NCBI RefSeq assembly: GCF_026745355.1
Contig: NC_079204.1
Location: 55,000,633-55,064,632 of the forward strand
Origin: Beta vulgaris subsp. vulgaris
Taxonomy: Eukaryota > Streptophyta > Magnoliopsida > Caryophyllales > Amaranthaceae
DNA: 64,000 nt
Reading direction: 5' to 3'
The notes under the pieces are model-generated. The model saw only the letters and a list, made by a program, of their open reading frames with translations, was not told the origin of the DNA and did no database searches. This document shows positions 49,076-60,140 of this stretch, in pieces. Position 1 is the stretch's first letter. Each line of letters begins with the position of its first letter. The position numbers and the translations under genes are program-made.

Positions 49076-49890
49076 CTATAACACAACCACATATTTATTC
49101 AAGCATGGCCTGAAAATCCTATGCATCAAATCCATGAACATTGCAGGTGCGTTATTCAGACCAAATGGCATCACTGTGAACTCATAGTGACCATGACGCG
49201 TCCTAAATGCAGTCTTAGAAATATCACCCTCAGCAATCCTCAATTGGTGATAACCTAACCTCAAATCTATCTTCGAGAAAATCCCCACTCCTTTCAACTG
49301 ATCAAATAAATCATCTATTCTCGGAAGTGGATACTTATTCTTGATCGTCACATTGTTCAACTCCCGATAATCAATGCACAACCTCAAACTACCATCCTTC
49401 TTTTTCACAAACAATACAGGTGCATCCCAAGGAGACGAACTAGGTCTTATATACCCTTTTTCCAATAGCTCCTCCAACTGAACTTTTAACTCTTTCATCT
49501 CAGCTGGAGCCATTCTATAGGAGCCTTTGAAATAGGTCCGGTTCCTGGCATCAAGTCTACGATGAACTCAAGATCCCTAACCGGTGGCACCCGGTATCTC
49601 TTCAGGAAACACATCAGGAAACTCAGATACGACGGGATCTCCCTATTCTCATCTTCCTTTTCAATCCTCTGAACTCCACATAAGAATAACGGACACCCCT
49701 TCTTCACATAAGATTGAATTCTCATCGCAGACACTATCTTCATTCCCTTCTCCTTCCCAAGCTTCCTATAAGTCACCCTTTCTTTCTTGGACCGACTAAG
49801 GACACTTCTGGCCTCACAATCAATCTGAGCCTTAATCTTCCCAACCATCTCATCCCCAAAACTACATCGAGGTCTGACAAGCAAACTCAA
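49076..49890 (-). pseudogene. Gypsy protease end and reverse transcriptase core
   Basis: 49890-49495 carries the protease-RT linker ([20 protein letters not shown]). 49513-49076 is the RT core: [50 protein letters not shown] and [19 protein letters not shown]. The frame ends at KYVVVL immediately before the expected IDDI catalytic box, which reads on in another frame (about 49070), consistent with a 1-nt loss in a short T run. Confidence 0.87.
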
Positions 49891-50199
49891 CTAAGTCGGA
49901 TGAAAAGTTCACCCAACTATCACTAAAGGTACTTGACTATGCAACTAGTACAATTAAACATTCCCTGATGGCAATGCAATTTCTAATGAAAATAGACACT
50001 GGACTGCTTAACTGGAGCTTTCTACTAAAGTGCTAGAAATAAATGAATGAGATGCTCTGAATCAAATAAACGCTTTGACAGACAAGGAATTAATGAAAAA
50101 GGTTCCAACTACTACCTCAGAAACATTCTGAGCCTCACGGCGGTTCATGACAAAAACTCTATCTTTAGACTAATTCCTCATCTCTGGTTTAATCACCAG

Positions 50200-51180
50200 C
50201 ATTGAAAGAAGCTAACTTTTTTGATCATTCTAGGGGCCTTACTACTCGGGTCAGGTTTGATGCAGGTTCTCCACCAGCTTTTCTAAAGCACTCATACTCA
50301 GGTGCCCTAATTTCTGACAATAATGGCATGTCACCAAGTTGCCTTGACAATCTTTCAGTGTATTCTCATCACACCTTTTGCAGAAAAAAAGTTCTCAGCT
50401 TTCTTCCCATTACCTTGTTCCCATTAGGCTTCCGACTAGATACTCTTTTCAGTTTGGTTAAATCCACCATTAGGCTTAGGCTTCTTATCTCCACTTTGTT
50501 GGTTCCCATTGTTGTTATCATCCTCTTTTCTCCAAGAAGTCCTTCAAGCTCTCTTCTTTAATCCCATAAAGTGAGCAGCTCTACCATAAATTTCATCAAG
50601 AGTTCCAAAGTTACTCCTCCCAACTTACTTTGGAGGTTAAGGTCAACCCTTTTGGGCCTTCAAAGTCTCAGATGGTACTATCTCAGGCGCAAACCTCATT
50701 AACTCCAAAAATTTGCTATAATACTCATTAACAACATAGTCCCATACTCAGATTGGTGAACTCCATAGCCTTTTGCTTCCTTAAGTACGAGGATAAAACT
50801 TAGTCCTCAAGGCATCTTTAAACTCGTTCCACCAAAGTTCGGATCCTCTAAAGATCATCTTTCCTTTGTTTCCACAATAGGTCTGCCTCATCTCTCAAAT
50901 AATAAACAACATTATTAACTCTAAGGTTTTCAGGGCACACTATGACATCAAAAAGCTTATCAAATTCTCAGATCCAGTTTTCTAAACTAGATGGGTCCTC
51001 TTTCCCATGGTAAGTCGGAGGTTTGACAGCTGCTACCCTCTTAAAGACCTCACCAAAACTATCGGTCTCACTCTGCTTGGTTCTTGATTAGCTATCACTT
51101 GAGTGATGTTTTCAATTATCTTTGCTAGCCTTCTAACCATAGAACTTATACTCCTTCTCCTTCTTTCTGCCATTCTACTA
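50200..51180 (-). pseudogene. Gypsy gag with CCHC zinc knuckle
   Basis: Minus-strand text around 50345-50270 reads VTCHYCQKLGH, followed in a shifted frame by EYECFRK, together a C-x2-C-x4-H-x4-C knuckle broken by one base. Text to the right (up to about 51180) has decayed retrotransposon gag composition. No continuous frame remains. Confidence 0.65.
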
Positions 51181-52110
51181 GATATAAGGGTGTTTGAGGA
51201 TAAATCTCAACTAACATTCATAGAATAGTTGTGTAACTACCAAAAAAATTAATAAATAACCATGCCGGTATAACTAGTTCAAAACATAGCAATCACATAT
51301 TTCATATATCACGGCCAAATATGAAGCCTTATTTATAACAACTACTAGAATATTTGAGCATATCAAAATGTTCTTAAGACAACTAGAAGTTTCATGACCA
51401 AAACAAAACTATATATGTCTACGATCTGAAAACTTTAAACTCTGGTACGTAGTCTGTCTAAATAACATTCTCCAACTCATCAATGGCCATATAATCAGAC
51501 TGGCCTGAGTATTTTCGAAAGGTAAAAAAAATACACATAGTACTACTATTTGCTCGCCAATGCAGCATGACTTCTTGCTTATCCATACATAGGGAATAAC
51601 ATAAACTTTTTCCTTAACTTCCAACAACGATCATATAAAAGCAAAAAGAATTGAAATATTACAAGTACATCATCATAAAAGTAATATTAATATATGTTAA
51701 CTAAAAAAATATGATCCAAAATTTGTACTAAGTGCACCACTATGGCTTAAAATTTTATTTCAAAAATTTTAAAGTGTACTTGATTTCAAGATATAGAATA
51801 GCCAAGGTGATTATAGCTCCCAGGTAAGGAAGTTACCCACAGCGTCGGGGAGAGCCTTCCTAATCCTAGACAGAGCTTGTCACCCCAACATATCTACACC
51901 CTTATCTTTCAAATAAAAAATAATAAAATATATATACATTTTTGTGGTACTAGCAAGATGCATCTATACAAATCGTCAAAAAGAAAACAATTAAACTTAA
52001 CAAAAATATAAATGCAAATGCGAAACTCTATATGCTCCATCTTATGTCTACCCATCAATTTTAATGTTCAACTTTATCTTTTTACAACCTGAAAAACTGA
52101 TACCACTTTG
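51181..52110 (-). other. Gypsy 5' leader including PBS
   Basis: Between gag and the 5' LTR. The PBS-like TGGTATCAG is at 52108-52100 on the minus strand; beyond it the match to initiator tRNA is poor. AT-rich otherwise, no coding similarity. Confidence 0.6.
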
Positions 52111-53940
52111 TAACACCCCCAAATTACTCACTTTTAAATAAATAATTTAATAAATAATATTTGAGTAATTTAGGAGTATTACCGCCACGTGACTAACACG
52201 CTTTCGGCAAACTACTAACAACCAAATAACTTGCAGCGGAAGACTTTAACCAAAAATAAATAATATACTTTTTATTAATAAAAGTAAATATTGTCTCAAA
52301 ACTCAATATAAATAAAACCCTAATCTAGGTGAAGATCCCTTCCTAGTATGCTCCCATGCACATCCAAAATTCACCTGTAAACTGCTTACCAAAAAGGTAA
52401 ACAGGGCAAAGCCAAATAGGAAAAAGGAAATAGCGTCAGTATAAAACTGAGTATGAAATGTACTAGATAAGTAACACATTTGTTAGTTCATAACAATTTT
52501 TCATTTTGAAAACTCCATCACCAATAATTCAAGAATAACTCTTTAAGAATAAACTATTCTCAAACACTTAATAATAATTCAAGAACAACATTTTAAGAAC
52601 AAACTCTTTCCAAACACTTGAATAATAATTCAAGAATAACCTTTTAAGAACAAACTCTTTTAAACACTTGAATAATAATTCAAGAATAAACTTTTAAGAA
52701 CAAACTCTTTCCAAACACTTGAATAATAATTCAAGAATAACCTTTTAAGAACAAACTCTTTCCAAACAACTTGGATCAAAAATAACCTGAAAACAATTCC
52801 TCTTCTTATCACCCCTTCTATTTTGCTAAGTGTGCACACCCCCCAAGCTAGTCATCCCATCACGGAGCTATATCAAGGGGTAACTATAATTGCCAACAAG
52901 TGGACTTTGAATCTCTTGATATTAATCAAGCGGAAATAATAATAATAGATTGTAAGTCATGAATAAACCTCCTTTCCTCATAAACAACTTTTTGAACATT
53001 CAAAGTTCATAAAAACCAATCAACCTTTCCTTGTAAAAATAATCTAATTTTCCAAAAAGGATAAAAAACTTCTATATAAAAATGATTAATAAAATCATTC
53101 CTTCTTTTCACTTCCAAGAGTAAATAATAAAATATTGTAACCATTTCAAACCAAATTTCTAAACCAATCCAACCATAATAAACAACTTTATCATATAAAC
53201 CACATTTTAAAAGATCTAGCTACATAACGTACCTTGATCTTGCACAAACTAATACTAGTATCTTCACTTATTCTTATACTTGAGCTTTCTCATAGCCAAC
53301 CAACAAGCAATCTACCACATGAACTTAATCATGAATTTAAACATGAATGATCTATCATGAGCATAATATTTTTGAGTAAGAAATATGAAAATATTTTTCT
53401 TGAACAAAAGAAAATTGAAACTTGAATAAGAAATATAAAACTAGAATACATAGGAAGAGAAAGAAGAACTTTGAAGTAAGAGAATATGAATTCTTCAAAG
53501 TTGTTGTGTGGAAAGATGGCTTAAGGTATGGGGTATTTATAGGAGTAGAATAGGTAGTACTTAATTTCAAAAATTAAATAGTTTGTAACCTTCACCATAA
53601 ATTAAGGGATTAAACCAAGATTTGTAACATCCATCATAAATTTGGAAGTTATAGGAAAACAAAACTCCCTCCATTCACCATAAATCCCGTAGGAATATAT
53701 GGCCCCTAAAAAAAAAATTTATTTTTTTTTTTTTTTTTTTTTTGGTTTTCTGAAATTTTTTGACTAGGATTTAATACCAAAAGCTTAACAAATTCAATTT
53801 TGGCGCCATATTCCCGCCAAAATAATTAAAAATCATTGAAAATACTAAAATACCCTTTGCTTAAAATATTTATTTTAGAAAATAAATATAAAATAAATAT
53901 TTTATTATTTAAATAAATACTAAAAATATGGGGTTTTACA
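52111..53940 (-). repeat. Gypsy 5' LTR (1,830 bp)
   Basis: Begins TGTAACACCCCC and ends GGGGTTTTACA on the + strand, matching 44715-46539 almost throughout, including the ~60 bp internal repeats (about 52530-52770). High similarity points to a fairly recent insertion. Confidence 0.93.
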
Positions 53941-54379
53941 CCCTTGGTTGACTGTGATGCCTACATTGCATTGCCTAGTTTCGCTAAAGACACTAGAAAT
54001 TACAGACTGCCCACGCTTGAAGAGAAATCCTAATGTGCCATTATCGTGTGATAAATTTATCTTTGATAGTTAGCCATTGATGAATAAAGAAACCAAAAAA
54101 TGTACACTTTTTGTTTTGCACTGTAGTCGTTATTCACACACACAAAAGAAAAATTATCTAAAGTAAATTTTAGTTTTTTTTTTGTTTCTTCAACAACATA
54201 CTTTCTCTTACTTTTTTTGCTTACAGATGAGGCCCTAGTTGTGGAAAAGCTTAAATATACTAATTTGTACCCATTATTTGTTGGGTTAGGTTGGTGGGTT
54301 GGATCATAATTTCACCAAACTTCAATTTTGACCATCAATATCTTCAGTTGTATACTTCATTATAAACCCTTCAAATTCA

Positions 54380-55395
54380 AAACAATGTGGATTTAAGAAC
54401 CGGGCTTGAGAACTTCATCAAACAAAATTGGGAAAAAGACCATGTTGCCTTCCATGTCAAGATCGAAAAAATGGTAGATTTAATGGCAATTTGGGCCAGG
54501 ATAATCACGAAAATGTTTCAAAAAGAAAAAGATTTTACAATATAGAATAAAAGGCATTCAAAAAGCGATAGACCATGACCTTAGAAAACCCTACTATTAG
54601 ACCTAGAGGACCGTCTTAATGATGAGCTTGAAATAATTCTTGACCAAGAGGAAAATTTTGGGTCTGTTTAGTATAAGGGGATGAAACCCCACAGAAAGAT
54701 GGTATACACGTGATCTTCTACAAAATTTTTGGGACATAATTAGTGAGGATTGTGTTGCTCCAATCCAAAAAATATTTCAAACAAGGAAAATTATGAGGGA
54801 TCTAAACCAAAACAATAGTGGCTCTCATACCAAAATCATAAAACTCAAAGAGAAACTCACAATTCAGACCCATTAGCCTTGTCAACACCAGTTTCAAAAT
54901 CATCTCAAAAATAGTGGTTAAAAGAATGAGACCCTTCCTCTCCAAACTAATTTCACCCAATCAAAACAACTTCATAGCGAGGAAGGGTACGCATGTCAAT
55001 TTTATCATCGCATCGGAAATCCTACACTCCATGGGCAAGAAAAAAAGGAACCTTTGCGATAAAAAATAGACTCGGAGAAGGCTTACGATAGGCTAGAGTA
55101 GGATTTCATTAAAACCAGCTTATTAACCCTTGGTTTTGATGAGAAAGCAACAAACCTTTGTATGGAGTGCATCACTACACCTTCAACTTCAATCATTATC
55201 AATGGACACCCTTCCAAAGAATTCACCTTCACTAAAGGTATCAGACAAGGAGACCCCCTCTCCCCCTACATCTTCATCATCTGCATGGAAATGCTCTCCA
55301 AACTAATCCACAAAATTTGTGAGGAAAATAAATGGAAAATCTTTAAGCTAAGAGGGGGAACCACAAACATCTCTCATCTTATGTTTGCCATGTAA
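54380..55395 (+). pseudogene. Decayed LINE reverse transcriptase
   Basis: Best preserved at 55162-55395: GIRQGDPLSPYIFIICMEML and the region leading to SHLMFA, with the catalytic ADD lost. Further upstream, scattered frames read ISPNQNNF, ARKKRN and SEKAYDRLE-like text, and about 54615-54660 DRLNDELEIIL. Several stops and shifts. A different, older copy than the LINE at 37-41 kb. Confidence 0.75.
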
Positions 55396-55399
55396 AGAA

Positions 55400-56120
55400 A
55401 GGAAAATGAAGATTCAAGGAGGAGCTGAGGGAGAACAGTGAGATAGGGGTTTGGGGAGGGGGGCGAGGTTGGAAAAATATGAAAATTGAGGTCAAAACTT
55501 GGAATTTGAGATTGGTTTAATGATCATGTGCCATTTGACAACAAAAAACTTTTATAAGGTCTTGTTTGACAAATTTTTTTTATAAGGTACTTTTTCAAAA
55601 AAAACGTATTGTATAAGGTGCTTTCTAACAAAAAAACCCTTTTCAAAATAGCAACTTTTTGAAATATACTAATAAGTAAGCAAAAACATTGATGGTCAAA
55701 GTTATACTCTAACAAGCATAAAAAGGTCATAGTGTTGCAGTTATTAGGAAATAGAGAAAGTATAAAAACGACCATTGCATCTCAACTAATTGTGAGCTCT
55801 AATCCTCCATCAAATGTGGCACGAATGACAACGAAGAGTTGACAATCGTTAAACTTTTCATTATAGGATGTCCCAATTATTTGTTCAAAAATTCTTGTGT
55901 AAGATAGTCAGTTGGTTACACATGAATTAATTAAGAAAAACTTAATGAATATTACAAAAGGCATGAAGTCAAGTTAAATAGTCAAATAATATCTATATTA
56001 AAAGCTTTTAAAGTTAAATAGTTATCACCTAACACAACTCTTTTTTGTTACACTTACCCTTATTATACTTATTTATATATCTCACTTGCTTTTTATCTCT
56101 TCCTTTAAACTCCATATCAC
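55400..56120. other. No gene recognised
   Basis: AT-rich. Contains a few TATAAGGT...CTTTTT repeats near 55553-55625. Nothing coding supported. Confidence 0.4.
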
Positions 56121-56123
56121 ATG

Positions 56124-56580
56124 TTTTTCTTCTCCTCGATCTATCTACCTTTCTCTCGCCATTTTTTATCCTTCTATCCCATCCTTTTCCCTTTTGTCTG
56201 AGAAATCCAAAGTGTAATAATTAATAGCATCCACTTAACTCAATTTTTTCCTAATATAACAACTATATAAACCTCGTCAAAGCTAGATGATCATAAAGAG
56301 CGCCCAAATATCAAATGACACAAAAGAAAAAATAACTAGAGATAATTGGTCATTTTTCTTCTCCTCGATCTATCTACCTTTCTCTCACCAAATTTTCTCC
56401 TTCTATCCCATCCTTTTACCTTTTGTCTGCAAAATCCAAAGTGTAATAATTAATAGCATCCACTTAACTCAGTTTTTTCTTATAAAACGGCCGGATAAAC
56501 CTTGTCAAAACTAATTAGTCATAAATAACGCCCGAATATCAAATGACACAAAAAAGTAACTAGAGAAAGCAATTGGCCAG
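56124..56580. repeat. Two-copy tandem duplication, 229-bp offset
   Basis: TTTTTCTTCTCCTCGATCTA starts at 56124 and again at 56353. Both copies continue through AATCCAAAGTGTAATAATTA and ATATCAAATGACACAAAA. Copies differ by scattered substitutions. Short frames within are not genes. Confidence 0.85.
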
Positions 56581-57151
56581 AAATCGGGATGTTCAGTGGG
56601 TGGCACGAACCCGATCCCAAGCCCCCTCTTGGCACGGCATGATACCGACCCGACACGAGGAACGTTGAGCGAGCCACGAACGTGCTGTGGACAGGAAAAA
56701 TAGTCGGATTCGGACATCCTAGTTCCTAAACTTGTATCCTAAATTGGTTGTAATACTCAAATCACTTCTCTTGTACAGGCAGAGATACCCGCGAAAAAAC
56801 TCATTTGCTAAATCACGCCCTAAAATATCTTGGTAACGCCCTGTATTTTTATAAAATACTGTATTTTTGTATTTTTCATTTCTTTTTTTCATTTTCTCCT
56901 CTTTCCTCACTTCCCCTTCTTCTTCCACACCACCATCACCTTCATGCCCCCCTCCACCACCACCAACAATACCACCCCTCATAATGTCTTTTTTTAAAAA
57001 AAAAAGGAAAAAAAAAAAACAAGTTGACAAATCTCACCATCGTTGCCGCACCTCCGCCGCCGCACCACCGCTGCCGCATTTCCGCCGCCACACCACCACT
57101 GCACCACCACCGCCGTAGCCCCACACCCTCTTCTCCTCTGTTTTATTCCTT

Positions 57152-57330
57152 TTCTGAATTTTTTTTTTAAAAAAAATAGGTAGGCGTCCACCATGGACGC
57201 CCCACCACCGGTGGAGGCGTCCATGGCAGGCGCTCCACCACATGGTGAGGCGCCTGCCATGGACGCCTCCACCGGTGGTGGGGCGTCCATGGTGGACGCC
57301 TACCTATTTTTTAAAAAAAAAATTCAGAAA
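57152..57330. repeat. Palindrome 1: long GC-rich inverted repeat
   Basis: Arms about 57176-57240 and 57243-57307 meet at a CA centre. They are reverse complements apart from two adjacent changes near the centre (CTCCACCA against TGGTGAGG), and weaker AT-rich complementarity extends further out (TTCTGAATTTTTT). The arm is built of GGCGTCCATGG and CCACCACCGGTGG words. Transcripts would form a strong hairpin. Open frames on both strands here are a by-product of symmetry. Confidence 0.9.
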
Positions 57331-57462
57331 AAAATGGGGCGCCCACCAAGGACGCCCCACCACCGGTGGAGGCGTCCTTAGCAGGCGCTCCACCACATGG
57401 TGGAGCGCCTGCCAAGGACGCCTCCACCGGTGGTGGGGCGTCCTTGGTGGGCGCCCCATTTT
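57331..57462. repeat. Palindrome 2: 65-bp arms, 2-bp centre, one mismatch
   Basis: Left arm 57331-57395, centre CA 57396-57397, right arm 57398-57462. One mismatch only (an A in CCTTAGCAGG). It parallels palindrome 1 but has CCAAGG/CCTTGG where palindrome 1 has CCATGG, and GGGGCGCCC where it has AGGTAGGCGTCC, with both arms changed together. Confidence 0.93.
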
Positions 57463-57647
57463 TTTTCAAAAAAAAAAATTTCTTCCTGAAGCCATTACAA
57501 TGGAAAGAAGACAGATTGAACACAAAATTCTTTTTTGCCATGGTATTTCTGCAAGGAACCGTCACAGAGAAATGCTTTTTTGGTGCAATTTCTGTCATGG
57601 TGAGCTACGGCAGCGGTGGTGGGGCTACAAAAAAGGTGCAATTTAAA

Positions 57648-57745
57648 AAAATGGTAATGGTTGTGTTTACTGTATTGACAAAAAAAATGGTAATGGTTGT
57701 GTTTACTGTATTGACAAAAAAAATGGTAATGGTGGTAATGGTGCA
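57648..57745. repeat. 37-bp tandem repeat, about 2.5 copies
   Basis: ATGGTAATGGTTGTGTTTAC followed by TGTATTGACAAAAAA is repeated in direct tandem inside the inverted-repeat element. Confidence 0.85.
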
Positions 57746-57938
57746 ATTTTTGGGTCCTTGATATAAGTTGAAATAAGGGACGGTGGTGGGAAGTTTTGAA
57801 ATTAGAGAAGGTGGAGTTGGGTAGTGAGGTAAAGGGGAGAGAGAAAAGAAATGTAAGAGTATAAATACGGTATAAAAATACTGTATTTAGGGCGTTAGTA
57901 GGAAATTTTAGGGCGTCGTTTAGCAAAACCCCGAAAAA

Positions 57939-60140
57939 ATGGAGTTATCTGCACTTTCTTCCTCCACCGCACACTACATCTACAATTATTCTTCTTCTCC
58001 GACCTTCACTTTCTCTCTCCTCGCCGGAGAATGTCACCCTCGTTTTTCTCTCTCCTCCCATAATAATCCTGAACATCCTTCAACTTCTTCTTCCTCCTCA
58101 TCATCTCCTCATTTTCCCGGCAATATTCGCCGCCCTAAAACCCTAAAAACCACCACCACTTCTAAACCCTCTTTTACTCCTCCTAAAACTCCTTCAAATC
58201 CTCTTAAAACTCTTCTTATTTCCAAAAATACCCCTTCTAATCTCACCCCTAAACTCCGTCTTACCAGCAAAATCTCTCCTCCACCTCCACTACCACCTAA
58301 CGACGTCGTTTTGGGGGATTTAGCTGATACTGATGAAGAAGAAGAGGAAGAAGAGGGAGAAGAAGAAGAGAGAGATTCTGGGTTGGTTGAATTTCGGCAA
58401 TTGGGTAAGATTTTTGTGGGTAATTTACCATTGTGGATAAAAAAACCAGAAGTTACCGAGTTTTTCCGGCAATTTGGGCCGATTGAGAATGTGATTTTGA
58501 TAAAAGGGCATGAAGATATAGAGAGGAATATGGGGTTTGGGTTTGTTATCTTTGGTGGGCCCGCCGCCGAGAAATCGGCATTGAAGGCTGTGGAGTTTGA
58601 TGGGGTGGAATTCCATGGAAGAGTTCTGACGGTTAAGTTGGATGATGGGAGGAGGTTGAAGATGTTGGCTCGAGAGAGGGAGAGGTGGGTTCAGGGAGGG
58701 GAAGGGAGGGAGCATAGGTCTAAGTGGCATGAGGAGAGGGATGGTTCTAGGAAGGAGTTTCGGAAGGTAGTGGATTCGCAGCCGGAGAATTGGCAGGCTG
58801 TTGTTCGTGCTTTCGAGAGGATTAAGAAGGTATAACTAACTCTAATGCTTTTGTAGTACTTATTAACTTATTGATTAGTGTTTGTGGTGTGTGATTGGTT
58901 GGAAAAGGTTGTTGTTTATGTTATTATTGTAAGTGTTAGGCAAATGTATCTCATTATTCTTTGTCTTCCTAAAGGTTAAAGTTCATTTCCATTACGAATT
59001 TTACTGTGTTGTGAAGTTAGAAGATAGTTTCGACTTTTGAGTTGTGCCATTGTGAATTTGTTGATTTTTATGTGTGTCATAGCCAGATATCCTCTTAATG
59101 TGAGTTATAGTTGGGCTTAATTTTGTATTATGGAGGATGGCCAATGGTTGTATGCCCATGTTCCATGGATCCATTATTTGTGAGGAAGACTTATGATTAA
59201 CATAGATGCTAGATAGGTTGAAGGCAAGATTGTTCTATTGCTTATACTTTTAGCTATTTGAGATGTTAGGTAGAGTGTCCAAGGTTGATACCCGAGGTAA
59301 TGCGTCTTTACGAGCAAGTTTTTATCTTTTTCTTCATTGATTGTGGTTGCTATTAGTAGCCACATCTCTACACGGGAATGATTGTTAATGAGAAGTAATG
59401 AAGAGAAATATTTTTTTTCTAGTGGAGTTGCATTACTTTAGACTTTAGATATGCACATCAAGGACGTATTTGTCTAAATTTTGTTAGCTAGGTCTTGCTT
59501 CTATTATTCAGTTGATATTTACTTGTATTTACATTTTTGCCCTCCTTTCTTTTTTCCCATAAACCTAGCCTTCTAGGAAAGAGTTTGGTCAGATGGTTAA
59601 ATTTTATGCAAGACGTGGGGATATGCATCGCGCACGTGAAACTTTTGAAAGCATGCGAGCAAGAGGGATCGAGCCAAATTCACATGTATTTACAAGGTAT
59701 AATTATCTTAGGAAACGTTAATTCATTGTGGTCCTTCTTTGTCTGAATTTTGTTGGATTTCCTTGCTTGCTTCTTAGAACCAAGCAATAACTGGATGGAA
59801 ACACAAGATTTGGTTGTTTGATCCGCTGATTATGTCAGAATGCAAAATTCCACCATGATCAGTTGTGAAATTCCTTGGTTTTTGGACTCACCAAAAATTT
59901 CATTTGGTCCTTTGTCAGTTGCTCTTTCAGACAATCAATGTTTCTTTGTTTTCCCGTCTACTACTTTTGATATGTGATGCAGAATTTACCCTCTTTGCAG
60001 CTTGATTCATGCCTATGCAGTTGGCAGAGACATGGAAGAAGCACTGTCATGTGTGAGGAAGATGAAAGAAGAAGGAATTGAATTGAGCTTGGTCACTTCA
60101 GCATCCTTGTTGGAGGCTTTGCTAGAATTGGCAACGTTGA
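57939..60140 (+). CDS. PPR4-like chloroplast RRM-PPR protein, N-terminal part, frameshifted
   Basis: Exons 57939-58829, 59569-59696 and 60001-60140, with matching phases. Exon 1 (297 codons) has a Ser/Thr-rich N-terminus like a chloroplast transit peptide, a proline-rich linker, an acidic run (EEEEEEEGEEEE) and an RRM (RNP2 IFVGNLP near residue 158; RNP1 MGFGFVIF near 197). It continues GVEFHGRVLTVKLDDGRRLK and NWQAVVRAFERIKK. Exons 2 and 3 hold the first PPR motifs (QMVKFYARRGDMHRARETFE, SLIHAYAVGRDMEEALSCV). The match is to PPR4 (Arabidopsis At5g04810 family), required for rps12 trans-splicing in plastids. In exon 3, near 60097, one base seems lost (VT[Y]S), and the expected ILVGGFARIGNVE text continues in another frame. 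Homology stops at a possible GTTAGT donor (60141). The remaining ten or so PPRs are not seen and may lie past the window. Confidence 0.8.

Larger units (their letters stand above)
44715..53940 (-). mobile_element. Ty3/gypsy LTR retrotransposon (chromovirus, Tekay/Del-like), 9,226 bp
   Basis: Two near-identical LTRs (44715-46539 and 52111-53940) bound the element. CCCTT at 44710-44714 and 53941-53945 is a perfect 5-bp TSD. In element (minus) orientation, a PBS-like TGGTATCAG lies just inside the 5' LTR (52108-52100) and a purine tract AAGGGGGG just before the 3' LTR (about 46552-46545). Domain order is gag, protease, RT, RNase H, integrase. All coding parts have frameshifts or stops, so it is non-autonomous as read. 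Tekay/Del assignment rests on the integrase end (SPMKGVMRFGKKRKLSPKYI, HDVFHISQLRKY). Confidence 0.93.
42087..54073 (+). pseudogene. CC-NB-LRR (CNL) immune receptor, frameshifted and interrupted by a gypsy element
   Basis: Coding parts: 42087-44714 and 53942-54073. The first frame (42087-44048) has an Rx-like N-terminus (to about residue 150) and NB-ARC with P-loop GMTGLGKTALAR (about 213), kinase-2 RSLLVLDDL (about 268), RNBS-B LLITTRDPR (about 305), GMPL (about 366) and winged helix LLTYFSLFPREH...LWMAEGFI, followed by LRRs. In the MHD position it has VLEITRTIAQSIA. At about 44012-44015 a T run appears one base short, shifting the frame; the LRRs resume in the frame ending at 44719. The gypsy insertion follows 44714. 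Beyond it, joined through one CCCTT copy, the LRR frame continues (LTVMPTLHCLVSLKTLEITD) to a TAG at 54073, with AATAAA near 54079. CNL proteins sense pathogen effectors and trigger cell death. As assembled this copy cannot make a full product; a protein truncated near residue 653 is conceivable. Confidence 0.9.
56800..57931. mobile_element. Inverted-repeat element (1.13 kb) abutting the PPR4-like start codon
   Basis: Left TTTGCTAAATCACGCCCTAA, then TAACGCCCTGTATTTTTAT, is matched in reverse complement by the right end (ATACTGTATTTAGGGCGTTA, then TAGGGCGTCGTTTAGCAAA). CGAAAAAA lies on both sides (56792-56799 and 57932-57939) as a possible 8-bp TSD; the right copy overlaps the A of the ATG at 57939. 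Inside are two GC-rich palindromes, a CCGCCGCACC-rich stretch (57050-57115) and a 37-bp tandem repeat (57648-57735). No transposase. Perhaps MULE- or hAT-derived. It must supply any 5' UTR and proximal promoter of the downstream gene. Confidence 0.65.

Noticed and set aside
49584..50561. Plus-strand frames within the gypsy element
   Set aside because: Antisense to pol and gag remnants.
56867..57598. Proline/glycine/alanine-rich proteins encoded around the palindromes
   Set aside because: Near-identical peptides come from both strands because the DNA is palindromic; no start, splice or codon evidence supports a protein.
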